64,000 nucleotides of DNA from Deltaproteobacteria bacterium (GCA_022601195.1 JAHZIX010000017.1:310001-374000); one strand, 5' to 3'; counted from the first letter of the stretch, positions 19,387 through 29,761 are shown. Notes: a model not told the origin generated them from the sequence alone. Program-made: numbers and translations.

Positions 19387-21618
19387 CTAGTGGTGCCTGG
19401 TCTCTGACTGCTGGCTATCTACCTGCTGGAGAGCAGCCTCGATTCCCGTCGGCGACGAATTCTGCTCCGCTTCAGGGTCGGTGGACTCGGGGGCAGCTGG
19501 TTGGCCGCTAGGTGCCGGGGTGTTGGGGCCCTGTGCAGGGTCGCGCGTCCTCGGAGTCCTGGCAGCTCTTCCCGTCGGCTCTACTGGCTCAGCGGAATTC
19601 AGGAATTCTACGCTACCCTCGTCGAGCTTGTAGACGACGTGTCCCCCTTGTAGCTGACTTCCTCTTCGATCTTTGAGAGTGACCGGGTTTCCCCAGATCT
19701 CGATCATCTTCATCCCTGGATCATAAACCGCCCTCTGGCCTCGAATGCTCTTGCCCTGGGAACGATCCTCCACATGGGCTTTCGCTTGGCAGAAGAGACG
19801 CTTCATTTTTCTGTTCGAGTCCAACTCGATGCGGGTAGATCCACAGGTCATGGTTCGAGGCCCGTCCAAAACTTCGACGCCATCCCCATAGCGTAGCTGG
19901 TTCTGATTTCCCAAATAAGAAAAGGTACCGGCCTTGACCTCGAGCACGCCGGAAACAAGATTGCCGGAATCGTCGGAGTCCGCTGGGGAGTTCCACACCG
20001 TCTTTACGTTGCCCACTGCTTCCAGACGATCTTGGGCGTGGAAGGCCTTGAGCTCATCTGCCAAGAGCAAATCGCTTCCTCTCCAGGCTCGTACTTGTCC
20101 GGAAAAGACCGACTGTTGGAGATTGCGCATCCAACTGGCTTCCTCCGATTCCACCCACACGGGACCGGATCCCGATTGCAGCAGGGGCCCAGGCACGGAA
20201 CCGCCCTTGCCAGGAACGAGAGCGGTACGGACCCCTTCGGAGGCATGGACGCTGTCTCTAGCTCCATTGAAGACGATGCGGGGAGCGGTCACTTCGCCTC
20301 TTGGGCTGTCTAGTCGAACCGGAAATCCAACGAACTGGACACGGTTCTCCACCAGGTTGGCCCGCGCGGTAGCGCTTTTGATCTCGACGTCCTGTTCCCG
20401 ATAGTCGACCGTTCCCGCCAGTTTGACCAAGTGGAGAGAACCATCTTCGGCAAACCCTGCCTCACACCTCTCGGACCTAGCTTCTCGCACCGGGGGACCA
20501 TCGGTCCGGCCAGCCGGAAGCTCTACTAGGTGAACCTGACCGTAGCCATGAGCGATGTCCAGGGCGTCGGAAGTAAAGTCTGCGACAATGTAGTTGGCGG
20601 TGATGCGCCGATTGTTTCCCGTCTCCACGTCGGTGGTCTCGAGCTTCGACGGATTGAGGGGGCTTCCCTCAATTTCGAGCTTCCTGGGTTCTTCCCCTTC
20701 TTCGTCGAACAACAGAGACATTCCATCGCCAGCAAAGCTCATATAGCTCTCAGCGAAGAGACTACTCTGGGAACGAACCTGGAACCGCCCCTCGACATTC
20801 CAATTGGCACGGACGAAGCGAATCGCATCTCGATCATCTACTAAGTAGGCGCTCAGTCGGTCCGACCGAACGAAGTCTTTGTTGTAGGTGAGCCTCACAC
20901 CACCTTCCGCTCGCAGCAGTTGCCGGCGCTCCTCGAAGTAACCGCGGCTAGCGGTGAGACTGGCCTTCGGTTGGACGGAGGTCCGGGTCTCAATCTTGAC
21001 GTCTCCCTGCAGCAGGAATAGCTTCGATGGCACTTCTACCCGTAGGCGATTGCTACTGCCTTGAAGGCTCTCGCCGTATTCAAACCGAACTGGAGTGGTG
21101 CTGGAGACTCTCTTCCCCTGCTTCCCCACCTTCAGCTTGTCCGACCAGAGCTGGAACTGGTCCGGCCCGACCAGGTGAACCTCACCTTCCAGTTGCGCTG
21201 AAGTCGCCTGTTGACGATAGAGAGCTTTCTGGCTGCTGGCCTTGAACTCCTGTCCATCTGGTTGAAAAAGGCTGATTTCAACACCTTCCAGGTGGGTATT
21301 GGCCTCCCGGTCGATGCTCTGGGTGTCCCCTTTGACCCGAAACACGGGTCGCCCCTCTTCATAGTGGGTGTAGTCGAAGCCTTCGCTGCGGGTGGTGAGC
21401 TCCTCTGATGCGAGAGGACGTTCTGTCTCAGCACCCTGGGGTTCTTCTACCGGAGCCAATCCGGAACGGCCAAAATAAAACAGGCTAGCTAGACCTGCCA
21501 TGAAAAGCAGAGCCATCAGCAAGATGAGCTTGCGCATCCGTACCAGTAGCGGCACTTTCTTGTTGCGAGGAGACCTCGGGGTCGAGAAGTCTCGGTGTGC
21601 TGGCCCTGGGGTTCTCAT
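19387..21618 (-). CDS. LptC-like N-terminus fused to LptA/OstA-like repeats (LPS export periplasmic component)
   Basis: TM LILLMALLFMAGLASLFYF, LptC-like FDYTHYEEGRPVFRVKGDTQSIDREANTHLEGVEISLFQPDGQEFKASSQKALY, then OstA-like motifs; adjacent to lptB. Confidence 0.82.
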   Translation of the reverse strand: MRTPGPAHRDFSTPRSPRNKKVPLLVRMRKLILLMALLFMAGLASLFYFGRSGLAPVEEPQGAETERPLASEELTTRSEGFDYTHYEEGRPVFRVKGDTQSIDREANTHLEGVEISLFQPDGQEFKASSQKALYRQQATSAQLEGEVHLVGPDQFQLWSDKLKVGKQGKRVSSTTPVRFEYGESLQGSSNRLRVEVPSKLFLLQGDVKIETRTSVQPKASLTASRGYFEERRQLLRAEGGVRLTYNKDFVRSDRLSAYLVDDRDAIRFVRANWNVEGRFQVRSQSSLFAESYMSFAGDGMSLLFDEEGEEPRKLEIEGSPLNPSKLETTDVETGNNRRITANYIVADFTSDALDIAHGYGQVHLVELPAGRTDGPPVREARSERCEAGFAEDGSLHLVKLAGTVDYREQDVEIKSATARANLVENRVQFVGFPVRLDSPRGEVTAPRIVFNGARDSVHASEGVRTALVPGKGGSVPGPLLQSGSGPVWVESEEASWMRNLQQSVFSGQVRAWRGSDLLLADELKAFHAQDRLEAVGNVKTVWNSPADSDDSGNLVSGVLEVKAGTFSYLGNQNQLRYGDGVEVLDGPRTMTCGSTRIELDSNRKMKRLFCQAKAHVEDRSQGKSIRGQRAVYDPGMKMIEIWGNPVTLKDRRGSQLQGGHVVYKLDEGSVEFLNSAEPVEPTGRAARTPRTRDPAQGPNTPAPSGQPAAPESTDPEAEQNSSPTGIEAALQQVDSQQSETRHH

Positions 21619-23255
21619 GCAGGTCTACAATCCACCAGTCGAAGGACCGGTCCCCCACGATACGTGTCTCGTTCCAGGTAGGCAAGCACCTCAAAGTCTT
21701 TAGTCAATTCCGAGGCCCTCGACCGCCAACGCCAACCGAGCAAGCGAACCGGAGCTCCCTGAGGCCCTTTGGCTTGCCCGGAAAGGTGGTCTTTGCCAAA
21801 AAATCGGAGCGAGCCGGATCGGTTTAGGGGTCCTACCCGAAGCAAGGGCTGGGGGTTTTGCTGTCCGTGGGGCTGAAGGGCTTCCAGCTCATCCAACAGC
21901 TGGTCCGTAACGTCCCTGGGAGCCACGGTGAGCTCGTACTCATAGATACGTTCGAACAGATGGGGCGGCCACTTCTGTGCCTCCTCTTGCCACTGGGAGC
22001 GCAAGTCCTCGAGGCTGGATTTGGCAACGGTCAAACCCACGGCCTGAGAATGTCCTCCAAAACGATCCATGTCATCCTTCCACTCGCTGAGAAACCCATG
22101 CAGGTCGACTCCCGACAGGCTCCTTCCCGAACCGACCGCGGACTCGCCGTCCAATGCGAACAGCAGAGTCGGGCGTTGGAATTCCCGCATCAACCTTCCC
22201 GCAGCAATACCGACCACTCCACGATGCCAGCTCTCGTCCCAGGCCACCAGGATCGGGGGGAGAGGATCTTGGCCGGCGATCCTCTCCCGGGCCTGTTCGA
22301 CCACTCGAAGCTCCTCCCCTTGGCGCTGTTTGTTCCACTGGTCCAGCTGACTAGCTAGCTCAGCGGCGCGGGGAACGTCCCGACAGAGAAGCAGCTCGAG
22401 GGCACTCTCGGCACTGCCGAGACGACCCGCTGCGTTGAGCCGAGGTCCAAGACGAAATCCTACATCTTCGGCAGTCACCGGTAGGCGCACCCCAGATTGG
22501 TGAATCAAGGCTCGGAGTCCGGCCGATCGGGTATCACCCAGAGCTTTGAGGCCGAGGGCGGCAATGGCACGGTTCTCCTCCGTCAAGGGAACCATATCTG
22601 CGATGGTCCCTAGGCAAGCAATGCGCAAAAGAGCGTGTAGATCGTTCTTGCGGCCGCAGCGGTCGAGAAGCGCTAGACAGAGCTTCAGGGCCAAACCAGC
22701 GCCACAGAGCTCGGGATAGGGGTAGTGACAATGTTCCTGTTTGGGGTTGATCTGGAGAGCCTGCTCTGGAAAACCAGCACCAGGAAGATGATGATCCGTG
22801 ACGATGACATCCAGATCCCCTTCGATAGCTGCACCTACCGCTGCTACAGAGGTTGTGCCGCAGTCTGCAGTGACGACCACCCCACAACCCTCTTGCAGAG
22901 CTCTCTCCACATGGACGGGTTGAAAGCCGTAGCCTTCTTTCATGCGGTGAGGAACGATCGCCAGGGTGGCGATTCCGCAGGCGCCAAAGACAGCGTCAAG
23001 CAGGGCGGTGGCAGATACCCCATCGACATCGTAATCCCCAACGATGGCGACTTTCTCTTGCCCATCTCGTGCCGCCACGAGGCGTTCGATGGCCCGGTCC
23101 ATGCCGGCCAGAAGGTAAGGGTCGTGAAACTGATCGGGGCTGGGGTTGAGGAATCGGTCCGCGGCCTCACGGTCGGTGATTCCGCGGCGTCCTAGTAGCT
23201 CTGCCTGTAGGGGGGCAAAGCCATGAGATTGCAGTAGCTTGGCCGATTCCGGCAC
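21615..23255 (-). CDS. recJ: Single-stranded-DNA-specific exonuclease RecJ
   Basis: VAIVGDYDVDGVSATALLDAVF...VVTADCGTTSV...VIVTDHHLPG...FRLGPRLNAAGRLGSAESALELLL...RFGGHSQAVGLTV. Confidence 0.95.
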   Translation of the reverse strand: MPESAKLLQSHGFAPLQAELLGRRGITDREAADRFLNPSPDQFHDPYLLAGMDRAIERLVAARDGQEKVAIVGDYDVDGVSATALLDAVFGACGIATLAIVPHRMKEGYGFQPVHVERALQEGCGVVVTADCGTTSVAAVGAAIEGDLDVIVTDHHLPGAGFPEQALQINPKQEHCHYPYPELCGAGLALKLCLALLDRCGRKNDLHALLRIACLGTIADMVPLTEENRAIAALGLKALGDTRSAGLRALIHQSGVRLPVTAEDVGFRLGPRLNAAGRLGSAESALELLLCRDVPRAAELASQLDQWNKQRQGEELRVVEQARERIAGQDPLPPILVAWDESWHRGVVGIAAGRLMREFQRPTLLFALDGESAVGSGRSLSGVDLHGFLSEWKDDMDRFGGHSQAVGLTVAKSSLEDLRSQWQEEAQKWPPHLFERIYEYELTVAPRDVTDQLLDELEALQPHGQQNPQPLLRVGPLNRSGSLRFFGKDHLSGQAKGPQGAPVRLLGWRWRSRASELTKDFEVLAYLERDTYRGGPVLRLVDCRPA

Positions 23256-23300
23256 CGGCGAGGGCCGCCAGGTGGCTAAGGGCAGCAGGGTGAGATCTCC

Positions 23301-24248
23301 CTAGTTGAAAACACCCATGCCTCGAAACTTCCGAGCACGGTCAGCTATGAGCTCTTCGGTGGTGAGCCCCTGGAGCTCCTCGAGGGCTTGGTAGATGACA
23401 TCTCCCACCCGTTGACACATAGAGACTGTGTCGGTGTGTGCGCCGCCGGCAGGTTCCGGGAGAATTCTGTCGACAACGCCCAACTCCAACAAATCCGGAG
23501 CGGCCAGACGCAGAGCCTCGGCTGCTTCCTTCTTGCGGGTTTGATCTTTCCACAGAATAGCTGCGCAGCCCTCGGGGGAGATCACCGAATAGGTGGCATA
23601 TTCGAGAATGAAGACGCGGTTGCCGACCCCCAGAGCCAGAGCTCCACCACTGCCCCCTTCGCCGGTGACGGTAACGATGATGGGAACTTTCAGCGCCGCC
23701 ATCTCGATCAAATTACGGGCGATGGCTTCCGCCTGTCCCCTCTCTTCGGCTCCGATTCCCGGATAGGCTCCCGCCGTATCGATAAAGGTCAGCACGGGAA
23801 GGCCAAACTTTTCCGCCAGTCGCATGATGCGAAGAGCCTTGCGATAGCCTTCCGGGCGCGGTTGGGCGAAGTTGCGGTAGATCCGCTCCTTGGTTCCCCG
23901 ACCCTTCTCGTGGCCGATAACCGCCACCGAGCGACCTCGAAACGTCGCGAAGCCGGTGACGATGGCGGGGTCATCACCAAAGCATCGATCGCCGTGGACC
24001 TCGACCCAATCCTCCATGAGGTGGGAAACATAGTCCAAAGTGTGGGGGCGGTCACCGTGACGGGCGACCAAAGTCTTTTGCCACCGAGTCAAGCCGCCGT
24101 AGACCTCTTTGGTCTTCTTGCTCAGCTCTTTCTGTAGCTTGGAGATCTCTTTGGAGTGGCCGCTTCCTTCCGGATAGGCTTCCAATTCTTCGATACGCCG
24201 TCTCAGCTCGACCAACGGCTCCTCGAATTCATACTCAGGGGATCGCAT
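23301..24248 (-). CDS. accA: Acetyl-CoA carboxylase carboxyltransferase subunit alpha
   Basis: RHGDRPHTLDYVSHLMEDWVEVHGDRCFGDDPAIVTGFATFRGRSVAVIGHEKGRGTKERIYRNFAQPRPEGYRKALRIM. Confidence 0.96.
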   Translation of the reverse strand: MRSPEYEFEEPLVELRRRIEELEAYPEGSGHSKEISKLQKELSKKTKEVYGGLTRWQKTLVARHGDRPHTLDYVSHLMEDWVEVHGDRCFGDDPAIVTGFATFRGRSVAVIGHEKGRGTKERIYRNFAQPRPEGYRKALRIMRLAEKFGLPVLTFIDTAGAYPGIGAEERGQAEAIARNLIEMAALKVPIIVTVTGEGGSGGALALGVGNRVFILEYATYSVISPEGCAAILWKDQTRKKEAAEALRLAAPDLLELGVVDRILPEPAGGAHTDTVSMCQRVGDVIYQALEELQGLTTEELIADRARKFRGMGVFN

Positions 24249-24433
24249 GGGTGCGGAAGCTAACAGACCCTAACGGGACCGTCAACGACTCAGCCACTGA
24301 TGATCGAGGCAGAACCCAAGGCCACAGCTCGGGAAGGGACCTCTGCGCCGGAGGCTTCGAGAGCCGAGGTGAACTTAGGACCGAGCGGTCTCGGAGCCTA
24401 ACCGGCAGCTGGTGCTCATTCGGCCTACGCTTC

Positions 24434-25150
24434 TTAGGGAACAGTCGTTGTCCAAGTGTCCGTGTTGCCATTCTCAAAGCCGTCGGCAAAGACCAAGGAG
24501 CTCGTGCAGTCGATGGTAAGAGTGCCCAAAGATGTTGCCCCACCGAAAGGAAAGCCGGTGATTTGAGCGATGGGGGCTGAGGGAATGGTCACCAGGTCAG
24601 GAGCATCGTAAGTGACTCCCGAGTCGGTTCCCGCATCGTAGGGGGGCAGGTCGATCACATCTTGGTCGATCCATCGGCCTGCCCGCAATAGGGAGAGGCC
24701 ATGAATTCCCACGAACCAATCCGGACTTGGGGCGATCATTGAAACGACGGTGAGATAGGGAAAGGCGAGATCGATATCAAAGGAAACAGAGACCATCCCC
24801 GGCGACACCCCAATGCCGCCACCGGAAACCAGATCTGCAGCAAAGCCATCTTGGATGGCATCCTCGACCTCCTCCTGTAACAAGGTTTTTGCCCCGGTTT
24901 CGGCCATTAGCTTGATTCCCGGCGTGGCCAGCCCTCCCGGTTCCCAGAAGGAGATTCCCAAGTTGTGGGTGCCGCCGATCAAGCCTGAAAAATGGGGATC
25001 CAGTGGAAAATCCGTCGGGTGTGTGGCGGCACTCCAGGTGGCGTCGAAGCGTAAGTTGCACTGAGCCATGGTGCCAGTTCCGGCGTACACCGGAGACTGG
25101 GCGGTAACGACGAGACAGAAAGCTATGGCAGCGAGTCGGCGAAGCGGCAT
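24434..25150 (-). CDS. Secreted protein of unknown function with C-terminal 'F-x-DGFE-x-G-n-W' tail
   Basis: Signal peptide MPLRRLAAIAFCLVVTAQSPVYAG; C-terminus VFADGFENGNTDTWTTTVP. Confidence 0.75.
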   Translation of the reverse strand: MPLRRLAAIAFCLVVTAQSPVYAGTGTMAQCNLRFDATWSAATHPTDFPLDPHFSGLIGGTHNLGISFWEPGGLATPGIKLMAETGAKTLLQEEVEDAIQDGFAADLVSGGGIGVSPGMVSVSFDIDLAFPYLTVVSMIAPSPDWFVGIHGLSLLRAGRWIDQDVIDLPPYDAGTDSGVTYDAPDLVTIPSAPIAQITGFPFGGATSLGTLTIDCTSSLVFADGFENGNTDTWTTTVP

Positions 25151-25275
25151 AGGGGACCTCCGGAAAAGAAATAACGTCAGCTCCTCGAGCTTGTGGAGAC
25201 ATTACGGTCGTCGGAGGTAAGGTGGATTGAACTTCTTTGAGCCAGGGATTTTCGCTCCCTGGTGTTGGGAAGTGC

Positions 25276-27720
25276 CTACATCAGGTCTTGAGGGTCTACG
25301 TCGACGATCAGGTCAGCGCCGGGTTGTTCGGGCACCACCTGAGCCACCAAACGACGCAGTTGGCCGCCGTTGGCTGCCCGCAATAGGAGTTGGAACCGCC
25401 ACTTGCCCCGCAGCTTCTCCAACGGAGCAGGAGCGGGTCCGGTGATCCGGACTCCCCGCGCGAGAGGATGGCGCTCGAAAGCCGCCGCTAGGTCGTCGAG
25501 CTTTCGCCGCCCTCGTAGGCGGTCCGAATCTCTCACCACAATCTGGACCATTCGGGTGAAAGGAGGATAGTGAAAGATGCGGCGGAATCGCATCTCTTCT
25601 GCTGCAAAGGCTTGGTCATCGTTTTTCAAGGCCGCCCGGATGGCGTAGTGGTCCGGGTGGTAGGTCTGAATGACCACCCGCCCGGGCCGTTCCCCGCGCC
25701 CCGCCCGCCCTGCCAGTTGGACCAGAAGATTGTAGGTACGCTCCACGGCACGGAAGTCGGGAAAACCAAGGTAGGTGTCCGCTGACAAAACTCCCGTGAG
25801 GGCGACTCCGGGAAAATGATGTCCCTTGGACACCATCTGAGTACCGATCAATACCTGAGCCTGGCCACTGCCGAATCGTTCCAAGACGGCAGCGGCTCCC
25901 CCCGGTTGGCGCACGGCATCTCGATCCAGAACGGCCGTCGTCGCGAAAGGATAGAGTTCGTGGAATTGTTCTTCGAGGCGTTCGGTACCTGTGCCGATGG
26001 CTTCCAAGGCTTCCTCGCCACAAGCCCCACAGAGGATCGGTACGACCACCGCATCCCCACAGTAATGACAAATGAGGCGCTCATCCCGCCGATGATAGGT
26101 GCGAGGAAGACCACAGTCTTCGCAGCGCATGTCCTCTCCACAAGCACGGCAGAGCAGGACCGGGGAATAGCCCCTTCGGTTTCGCAGCAGGATGACCTGT
26201 GCTCCATCCGCCAGGGTCGCCTCGATCTCCATGCGCAGTCGAGTCGAAAAGAGAATATCGCCGGGTCTTCTCGCTCCCTCTTCTTCCTTCAGGTCCACGA
26301 GGATGCCTTCCGGGAGGCTCCCTTGCCCGGCCCGGGCGGTCAGCTGCAGGGGGCTGTAGCGCCCGGACTCGGCATTGTGGCGGCTTTCCAAGCTAGGAGT
26401 TGCCGAGACGAGAACCACAGCGGCTGAGGAGCTACGGCCTCGGACAAGAGCCAGGTCTCGACCGTTATAGCGAGGATTCGATTCTTGTTTGTAGGCCGAG
26501 TCCTGCTCCTCGTCAACGACGATCAAGCCGACCTTCTCGATGGGGGCGAATATGGCTGACCGGGGCCCTAAAACCACCCGAGCTTCGCCCGCTTGGATTC
26601 GTTCCCACTCCTGTCGGCGCTCGCTGGCTCCCAAGTTGGAGTGCAGAAGCGCCACGAGATCCCCGAATCGCCCACGCACCGCCCGGGCAAGAGCGGGAAC
26701 CAAAGCGATCTCCGGGACCAGCAAGATGGCTCCCCGCCCCATTTCTAGAGCTCCCTCAATGGCTCGAAGGTAAACTTCAGTCTTCCCGGATCCGGTCATC
26801 CCTTGGAGTAGAAATGGGGTAAATTCCTGGCTCTGAATCGCTTTTACCAGGGGCGTCACGGCAGCCGCTTGGTCCGGTCGCAGGATGATGGTTTTTGCTT
26901 CATCGCTACTCATCACGTGGCGATCCAAGGGCAGCCTCTCGACCTGGGTAAACTTGCGAAGTAGCCCGAGGCCGGCGAGGCGCCGCACAACGGCGGCAGT
27001 GCACTCGATGGTGGAACAAATTTCCGCGCTAGTGGCCGGTCGGGCCAAGGCGTCGAGGTATTCGACTACGGCGCGTCCTTTGGCCGACTTGCCGCAAGCT
27101 TCCTTCTGTTGCTCGAGCTCTCCCGGGGCGAGCTCATAGGCGGTGACATAGCGGGCCCCCTTAGCGGAACCATGCTCCCGCAAACGTCCACTCCGATTCA
27201 TCGCTTCGACGGTGGCAGCGAGCCCTTCTCCACCGAGGCTCTTTTGGAGCTCGCTCAAGGAGAGCCGACCGGAGTCTCGCAGCAAGGCCACGACGGAAGC
27301 TTCTTCGGGGTCTCTGGTCGTACCAAAGGCGCCGGCATCGGTGAGGGATACAATTTTCTGCCCCCAGCCAGGGAGGTCCAAAGGCAGGAGAGAGCGCAGC
27401 ACTTCCCCTAGGGGAGAAAAGTAGTAGTCCGAACAGAACCAAGCGAGTTCCAGTAGGTCGGTCGGAATCAGAGACTCCCGATCCACCAACTCGCTGATGG
27501 GGCGGGTTCGGATCCCCTCCGGTGCCGATTCGGGGAACCCGACGATCACTCCCACCAGGCGACGCTTCCCCACCTGCACTTTGACCCTCATGCCGAGTCC
27601 GATGATCGGACGAAACCCCTCGGGGATATCGTAAGTTAGGGGACCCGGAAGAGGAACTGGAACAGCTACGGCAGCAAAAGTGGGTGCAGCCGGCGGGGAA
27701 AGGTCCCGAGCTTGAGACAT
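25276..27720 (-). CDS. priA: Primosomal protein N' (PriA helicase)
   Basis: FLLQGMTGSGKTEVYLRAIEGAL...VDEEQDSAYKQESNPRYNGRDLALVRG; zinc-finger CRACGEDMRCEDCGLPRTYHRRDERLICHYCG; IGTQMVSKGHHFP. Confidence 0.95.
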   Translation of the reverse strand: MSQARDLSPPAAPTFAAVAVPVPLPGPLTYDIPEGFRPIIGLGMRVKVQVGKRRLVGVIVGFPESAPEGIRTRPISELVDRESLIPTDLLELAWFCSDYYFSPLGEVLRSLLPLDLPGWGQKIVSLTDAGAFGTTRDPEEASVVALLRDSGRLSLSELQKSLGGEGLAATVEAMNRSGRLREHGSAKGARYVTAYELAPGELEQQKEACGKSAKGRAVVEYLDALARPATSAEICSTIECTAAVVRRLAGLGLLRKFTQVERLPLDRHVMSSDEAKTIILRPDQAAAVTPLVKAIQSQEFTPFLLQGMTGSGKTEVYLRAIEGALEMGRGAILLVPEIALVPALARAVRGRFGDLVALLHSNLGASERRQEWERIQAGEARVVLGPRSAIFAPIEKVGLIVVDEEQDSAYKQESNPRYNGRDLALVRGRSSSAAVVLVSATPSLESRHNAESGRYSPLQLTARAGQGSLPEGILVDLKEEEGARRPGDILFSTRLRMEIEATLADGAQVILLRNRRGYSPVLLCRACGEDMRCEDCGLPRTYHRRDERLICHYCGDAVVVPILCGACGEEALEAIGTGTERLEEQFHELYPFATTAVLDRDAVRQPGGAAAVLERFGSGQAQVLIGTQMVSKGHHFPGVALTGVLSADTYLGFPDFRAVERTYNLLVQLAGRAGRGERPGRVVIQTYHPDHYAIRAALKNDDQAFAAEEMRFRRIFHYPPFTRMVQIVVRDSDRLRGRRKLDDLAAAFERHPLARGVRITGPAPAPLEKLRGKWRFQLLLRAANGGQLRRLVAQVVPEQPGADLIVDVDPQDLM

Positions 27721-27743
27721 GGTGGCAATGGTTGGCAGTTAGC

Positions 27744-28019
27744 TCAGGAAGGCCCGGAAGCGGCCGCCTGGCGGCACCCGTCCGAGCAGTAGAGAGTGCC
27801 CGAGCTCTCGCTCACCACTTCCTCGAAGGGGAAGTGAAGCTCGCACACTGCGCAGCGAACCAAGGCTTGCGCCTCTGGGTGGGCCGGAGCCTTGGGAGTC
27901 TGTCCTCCTGCCGACAAAGGCTCTTGTCGGGCGTCGCCGGGGAGGTTCTGACGAACCCACCGGACGATCAGCTCGAAGGCGATCCAAAGCAGCACGATGA
28001 GAAGAACGAGTCGAGTCAT
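27744..28019 (-). CDS. Small TM protein with C-x2-C...C-x3-C zinc-ribbon-like motif (PP0621-like)
   Basis: MTRLVLLIVLLWIAFELIVRWV...VRCAVCELHFPFEEVVSESSGTLYCSDGCRQ. Confidence 0.65.
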   Translation of the reverse strand: MTRLVLLIVLLWIAFELIVRWVRQNLPGDARQEPLSAGGQTPKAPAHPEAQALVRCAVCELHFPFEEVVSESSGTLYCSDGCRQAAASGPS

Positions 28020-28025
28020 TCTGTC

Positions 28026-28673
28026 TTATCCGGCGGCCTGGCGTCGCCGATCGATTTCATCACTCAGTCGTTTGACTTCCAGATCACCGGGCCGAAGCTT
28101 CCTCAATTGCTCTAGGGCAGCTCCCGCTGCGGCATAGTCGCCAAGATCGATGCCGAGGACGATGGTCTTGTTATAGAAAGCCAGCCAATGATCTGCCTTG
28201 CCCTCCAGGGCCTGATCAAAAGCCTGTATGGCTTCAGGGAAAAGGCCTTCAGCTCGATAGCAGATGCCGAGATCGGTCAGTACGTCGCTGTCTCCCGGCT
28301 GCAAAGTCAAGTAGCGCTGGTAGAGCTCCCGGGCTCGGCTCCAATTGCTAATGTCGAAGTTCATGTTGGCTAGTTGGCGTATGGCCTCAGCATCGTTGGG
28401 GTTCTCTGCCACGCGGCGCGCTAACTGCTGCACCATTGCGTTCGGCGGGCCTCCGGAGTTGGGCATCCCTCCGCCTTGGGTTGCTGGAGCAGTACCAGGG
28501 TTCGTGGCCTGACCTCCTGCCTCGGCCTGTGCTTCGCCATGAATCCGAGGCTGCGGTTGAACCTTAGCCATGCGTTCTTGAATCATGTAGCCGGCGATGA
28601 AGCCGCACAGGCTACCGATGACGAGGAAGAGAACGTTGTCCTTATTCACTTTGCTCCATTCAGAGGGCTCCAT
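28026..28673 (-). CDS. TPR-containing membrane-anchored protein
   Basis: N-terminal TM VLFLVIGSLCGFIAGYMI; TPRs NWSRARELYQRYLTLQPGDSDVLTDLGICYRAEGLFPEAIQAFDQAL. Confidence 0.8.
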   Translation of the reverse strand: MEPSEWSKVNKDNVLFLVIGSLCGFIAGYMIQERMAKVQPQPRIHGEAQAEAGGQATNPGTAPATQGGGMPNSGGPPNAMVQQLARRVAENPNDAEAIRQLANMNFDISNWSRARELYQRYLTLQPGDSDVLTDLGICYRAEGLFPEAIQAFDQALEGKADHWLAFYNKTIVLGIDLGDYAAAGAALEQLRKLRPGDLEVKRLSDEIDRRRQAAG

Positions 28674-28855
28674 TCAGAAGGCTTCATTCAGAATGCCTAT
28701 CTCAAGCCCTTTTGCTTGGGGGAGATTTATCAAACCACTTTGGCTGGTTGGTACCAACCTTCGTGTTCACGGATTGCATGATTCTTGACTCCCCAGGACC
28801 TTTCATAGCCTACAGGGAAGCACCCTGTCGTCGGAGGGTTTTTCTTCTCGGGACC

Positions 28856-29623
28856 CTAGGGCTCCGTTTCGTCGTCCTCTTCCGGCTCATCAACGGTCTC
28901 GTTCGCCAGCAGTTTCTCAGCTTTCCAATCGCCTCGCGCTGGTCGTCCATCGGCGAGTTCCATGGCGGTCCAATACCCGGAGATCTTGCGGGTTACCGGG
29001 TCGATCTCCCCAATCCAAATGGCGTCCAAGCCCCTTAGAGAGTCCACCTTTTCCAAACGCAAGTTGCCACCGCTGTAGGTCCCCCGAAGGGATCCCCCTC
29101 CCCCGTTCTCTAACCGATAGGAACCGGTCACGAGGTTGGTGGAGAACCGCAGCTCGAGCCAACCTTCCTGATCATCCGGGTCGAGTTCGAGGCTCCAGCG
29201 GCCGCTCAAAGGGTCAGCCAGTGCCGTGGACCCGAAGGCCTCCACTTCGATTCGACCCTCGAGAGCAGATGTTCTGCGAAGTCGATCATAGAGCCGGCGC
29301 CGAAGCTCTCCACTGCGGCGGTTGGCTCCGGCTACCGCCACCTCAGCGAGAGATGCCTCCGTTTCTAGCCCTTCGAGCTCGGCGACAGAAACACTTCGGC
29401 CTTCCACCAAGACATCGATGGCGGCGAGGGCGTTCTCGAGCTGTCCCAAGGCTTCTTTTTGCTCTCGCCGAGCGGTAGCAAAAAGACGAAGATCCTCCGC
29501 CAGGAGTTGTCGCTCGACATCTAGCTGGGCGGTCAAGACCGTCACGGTATCTGCCCCCAAAGCGGCGGGAGCTGTTTGGAGAAGGAGAAGCGAAAGCAGT
29601 AGGAAACCCATTGAGTGCTTCAT
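28856..29623 (-). CDS. Secreted protein of unknown function with N-terminal coiled coil
   Basis: Signal peptide MKHSMGFLLLSLLLLQTAPAALGAD, Leu/Glu-rich helix, then LRGTYSGGNLRLEK-type beta region. Confidence 0.65.
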   Translation of the reverse strand: MKHSMGFLLLSLLLLQTAPAALGADTVTVLTAQLDVERQLLAEDLRLFATARREQKEALGQLENALAAIDVLVEGRSVSVAELEGLETEASLAEVAVAGANRRSGELRRRLYDRLRRTSALEGRIEVEAFGSTALADPLSGRWSLELDPDDQEGWLELRFSTNLVTGSYRLENGGGGSLRGTYSGGNLRLEKVDSLRGLDAIWIGEIDPVTRKISGYWTAMELADGRPARGDWKAEKLLANETVDEPEEDDETEP

Positions 29624-29665
29624 AGCGCGGGCATTCTAGCAGTCTGCTCCTCCCGAGCCCAGATG

Positions 29666-29690
29666 AAAAAAGCCGCCCCTCAGGAGCGGC
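29666..29690 (-). terminator. Intrinsic terminator downstream of carD
   Basis: Minus strand GCCGCTCCTGAGGGGCGGC followed by TTTTTT. Confidence 0.75.
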
Positions 29691-29761
29691 ATTCTTCATG
29701 GAACAAAAACTCTCCGCAGCGAGCCCTCAGGCAAGCCGGGAGCTTTTGGCAAATCGGGAAC

